Of a DNA stretch of 64,000 nt, positions 60,521-64,000 are shown piece by piece. Numbering within the stretch: the first letter of the stretch is position 1; each line of letters starts with the position of its first letter. Below the pieces are notes generated by a model. The model was given only the letters and a program-made list of their open reading frames with translations, made no database searches and was not told where the DNA came from. The DNA comes from Cyanophora paradoxa (lineage: Eukaryota; Glaucocystophyceae; Cyanophorales; Cyanophoraceae): contig QPMI01000461.1 in the NCBI GenBank assembly GCA_004431415.1, positions 1 through 64,000 of the forward strand, in the 5' to 3' direction. Both the position numbers and the translations under genes were made by a program.

Positions 60521-63456
60521 ATGGCCGGGCCGCTTGTTGACCATGCCGGCGCCAGCGCTAGCTGTAGCGGGCCTGCGCCACGATCCGCATTGGCTGATGG
60601 CCGCGTGCGATCTTTATCAGACTTCCCTGAAGACCTCTTGATCAAGCTCACAACAGAAGTCGGCATCGTCGACGCCTTAGGAAATGGCTCGATGAAGCTA
60701 AGCCGGTTCATGAAGCAAATCGTTGAAAAGCAAGCTTGGCCGGAGCTCCAGCTTACGTCGTGCTCTGCGTTCGGGCATGGACGATATGTGCAAGATGCCG
60801 TCTGGGCTCAAGTCTTGGACCGCTTGATTGCCAGCGCTCAAGATGGCCGCCTCAGTGTTCGGGACTTGCAATTGAAGCGCAACGATTTCCCGAAATGGCA
60901 CCGTCTTCATTGCAAGGGTGCGCGGCGGCGTCGACCTCGGGCAAACATGAAATTAAAATCGCAATCGCAAAATCGCATGACCAAAGAGTTGCGTTCGAAA
61001 ACAGATTCCTTCGCTACTTCGAATTTTATCTCAACAGCGTGCGGGTTTACAGGAAGTCCGAATCAGCCACCCTGACTTCGCTCGCAATCTGGCAGCGGGA
61101 TCCCGCTGTAGGTAAGCCTCAGGCGCAATTCTCTAAAACGCAGATGTATGCAACTGAAGATTTGCACCTCAGGATTCCCTGGGAACTGAAGCGTAATGCG
61201 GTGGTACCGCCGAAGAAGTATCCAGCCCTACGCTTCAGTCCTGACGAATCTGAAACAATCGAACTCGATCCCGACCTGAACGTACTAACAGCAAAGATGA
61301 CATTGACATTCCCTCTGACGACGTCGGCTCGCTTGGATCGTCCGCCGAAAACGAGCTCTGTGACTGGGATAACAAGCGCGTTTCACTGGATCCCCCCGGA
61401 CTTCACTCCGACGACTTTATGAGCGGCGATGGCGAAGACTGCTTTATTCCACACCGTGCACTAGGCGAGGCTGCTACTATTCGTACGGCACTGTATCCGC
61501 GGCATAGGTATATACAAGATATCCTGGCCAGTATCACGAGTTCGTCCTCAACACTACAACTGCTTTCAGTTGATCTGAACATTGATGTGATACGAAATAA
61601 TTTCTTTGGAATGCCGCCACGTGCGTGTACGGGGCATTTCAGTTTTTGAAATATTGACCCTGGAAGCAGTCGGTACACGCCGGAAAAAGTTGTTCGAGGC
61701 ACTCACCCGACTCGTTAAAATCGAACATCTCGATATATCTGGCAGTTTCGTCGTTGACGCCGAGTTCATCACCGAGCTACACCAGAGTATCGAGCCATCT
61801 GCTTGCATTTGGCGGTCGCTTGGACTGTCAGTCGGAATTCTATCGAAGCCAGTTGACGGGCACGAGAACAGCCGTCAGTTTAGAGCAGTGGAGTTCAATG
61901 CTTACAGAGAAACTGCGGTCCGGGCCGCTGAAACTATCGCTCGTCGGTTCCCCGCGCTGGAAGTGCGTGCTCGCTTCATTGCGTTGTTGTTTTCTGCACC
62001 TGTGGCTTATCATACTCGAGCAGGAGCTGAGATTTCTCACACCGCAAGCGTTCAAGGGAGTCCAGAATATGGAGCAATACATAGCTCTCCCCAGCCGGGG
62101 ACTTACAGCACTATTTACCTTGAAAACGCTGAAGGCCCTTCAGATCGGTCCGCACATATCCCTTATAATTACCGAGTTGTCCCTCCAGATTGGACGGAGC
62201 GTTAGATATCATATACTGACATTGTAGCGTTAGATATCTTTTCTCTAATAGACGCGAACCACGGGAGAGAGAGTTTCAGAACAAGCCCGATCAAGTACCT
62301 CTCCGTTATCGAATGTGACCGGCGGCAAGCGAGGGACCAACATAGCTCAGAAGCTTTGCGGGCGCTGATAGCGGTCAATTTTGCGTCACTCGTGGCTTAC
62401 TGTCCTGTGCGTTCGAATTCATGTGTTTAACTGCCAACGGGCGCACATGCAGTTGACGACTGTGCCTCCCCTAGGATTCTCTCAGACATCTCACCTTGAT
62501 GAGCAAAACATGGTTTTCTATGAACATCATGACGTCTGTTGCCCTGATTACCAATTTAACGTCTCTCGTGCTCAACATCGACATGACGCATTCCGCGACT
62601 CCGCGCCCTAAAGGCTATCGCTGTTCTGGGTGCTTCCACCAACACGTAAACAACATGGACGATGAGCAGTTGTATCGAGAACGGGATCACAATTCGGCAG
62701 CGGCTAATCTGGAATCCCTGCAAATGATCCGAGCCTTGACCTACCTCGAGCTGAGGCTCTCAGGATGCAAGCATCGCCTTGTCAGCTTTTTGGAAGCTCT
62801 CGTCCTCAAGAAAGTGTTCAATGCACTGAAAGCTGTTAAAACTTTCACTCTCAGCATACATCACACACGCATCGCATACGGACTTCCAAAATTGCAGAAT
62901 GTCGACGTGTCAACGCCAACGTACGAGATCGGAACTGCACTTCAAGAGTTTGATAAAGCCGACGAATTAGTTGCACAGCAAGCAGCAGCGGTCATTTCGA
63001 CGTATTCGGATAGAATCACATCATATCGTCGTGTTGGTAGTCTTCCAGTCGTTGAGGAGTGCAAGGCTATTCAAAAGGCCAGCGCGTCGTTGGTGCAAGT
63101 TGGCCTATTTTTCAGCCCATCACGTCGAATGCGGAATTCGTACACAAGCGATTCTGCAGTATTGGCTGATCTCGAACGTACTCTCGAACCGCTTCGCGGG
63201 GCCCTCCCCCTCCTCCATTGTGCCGCGCCCGCCGCGACATTTTTTTCAGGCATCCCTCTTCCAGAATCCCAGCTATGCTGCGGCATGTCTTGTTGATTTC
63301 TTCTCCGGGATTTGCCTCAAACAGAACGATTTTGTAGGACCTTCCGGCCCCTGGCGAGTGCATATTACGAAGCATCGACATCCAATGCTCACAACAAACG
63401 AGCACGAGAGACCGAGCTCTCGCTACGTCAACGACGCTCCTCGGTTCTTTGTGTAA
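60521..63456 (+). CDS. F-box/LRR-like protein, multi-exon host gene
   Basis: ATG 60521 leads to an F-box-like segment at about residues 30-70 (VRSLSDFPEDLLIKLTTEVG ... SRFMKQIVEKQAWPEL). Downstream segments at 60736-61422, 61606-62205 and 62496-63296 carry leucine-rich or helical pieces (LTYLELRLSGCKHRLVSFLE; VFNALKAVKTFTLSI). GT...AG pairs allow introns between them, but the joins and the final stop are not settled; the frame ending RFFV at 63456 is one candidate. Same organisation as the three genes at 0.6-8.6 kb. Confidence 0.45.
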
Positions 63457-63622
63457 TCATCATGCTAAATTTTAATTCAGGCTTTGGCTCCTGACGTGAA
63501 AAAAGCCTAGGAATGCTACTGAATATCTATATATAGCTATACGCAATCTTAACCGTGCGCGGCCGTGGGCCGGGCTAGTCACGCACTGTACTAGTCACGC
63601 ACAGGAAGGGCACATGCTCGAC

Positions 63623-63877
63623 TTACGGGATCACCGAATCCCTCGCGACGTAGCAACGATGCAACCGGGCCGGGGTTGCACCTGTCATTTCAGTGACGCG
63701 TAGCGGGGAAGGCCGGCAATCCCCGAGAACGCGCACGTCGACAAAGCTGCCCTCGTTCTCGAGCCGCGGTAAACGTCGCGGCGTGTATAGAGCAATCAGC
63801 GCTGTCGGCTCCGCTGTCGGCTGTCGGCTCCGGTGGATCTCTCCAGCGTCTTCAGGCCTTAACTTCGTCTTCGCCAT
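63623..63877 (-). pseudogene. Histone-H3-tail-like family, copy I (deleted)
   Basis: ATG 63877 gives MAKTKLRPEDAGEIHRSRQP, keeping only the first residues of an H3-like start (MAKTK), then the linker and VDVRVLGDCRPSPLRVTEMTG. After the intron 1 donor region the sequence jumps straight to the exon 3 motif YVARDSVIP, so exon 2 and intron 2 are gone. It lies about 40 kb from the other copies, beyond the integrated virus. Confidence 0.6.
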
Positions 63878-64000
63878 GCTGCGCGCCGCGCAACGACTTG
63901 GACGAAACCGTGGCCGAGGCCGTGGCGCGGCTTTGCCGTCGGCGCCAGCTTCGCCGCCGCTGCTTCGCCGCAGCTTCGCCGCTTCGCGAGCTTCGCCGCT
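63878..64000. repeat. G+C-rich GCTTCGCCG repeats at the window edge
   Basis: Short repeats of GCTTCGCCGC and GCCGAGGC type; nothing else is recognised before the window ends. Confidence 0.5.

Overview
The window is DNA from a unicellular eukaryote carrying an integrated DNA virus. The host parts are rich in G and C, have many short spliceosomal introns (about 51-100 nt, GT...AG, often with a CTAAY or CTGAY branch-like site), use the standard code, and hold dispersed gene families and segmental duplications. I cannot name the species; an alga or other protist is the best guess. From 28950 to 56638 the composition changes sharply to A+T-rich, intronless and gene-dense. This block has 1.1-kb terminal inverted repeats and a 6-bp target duplication (CCTCTT), and its genes mark it as a Polinton-like/Maverick-type virus.

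Host left arm (1-28949). Three F-box-type genes lie at 0.6-8.6 kb. From 8.7 to 23.6 kb there is a multicopy family (copies A-H, plus a broken copy I at 63.7 kb). Its first exon encodes pieces of the histone H3 N-terminal tail joined to an unrelated conserved domain, with no histone fold. Copies share two intron positions. A Ulp1/SENP-like cysteine protease gene lies between copies A and B. At 11.6-13.0 kb a coiled-coil gene contains a 103-bp minisatellite in which each unit appears to be one 51-nt exon (17 codons) plus one 52-nt intron. From 24.5 to 27.0 kb lie unrecognised minus-strand exons.

Integrated element (28950-56638). Replication and integration: primase-SF3 helicase, protein-primed family B DNA polymerase, DD35E retroviral-type integrase. 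Virion: double-jelly-roll-type major capsid protein, two related penton/minor-capsid candidates sharing a 28-bp divergent promoter, and an FtsK/HerA-type packaging ATPase. Accessory: patatin-like phospholipase with a discoidin-like C-terminus, a 1391-residue phage-tail-fibre-like protein, four related attachment-type proteins (one with an intact C1q-like head, one frameshifted copy), a Dam-type adenine methyltransferase and an S-adenosylmethionine decarboxylase whose 3' end lies in the right inverted repeat. No capsid maturation protease is visible.

The element sits inside a minus-strand host gene. Joining the flanks at the target duplication restores one open reading frame across the junction. 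Host right arm (56639-64000) holds the 5' part of that gene, a repeat-rich spacer, a fourth F-box-type gene and the truncated family copy I. Exon boundaries in host genes were read by eye from splice signals and frame continuity; those I could not close are marked as unresolved.
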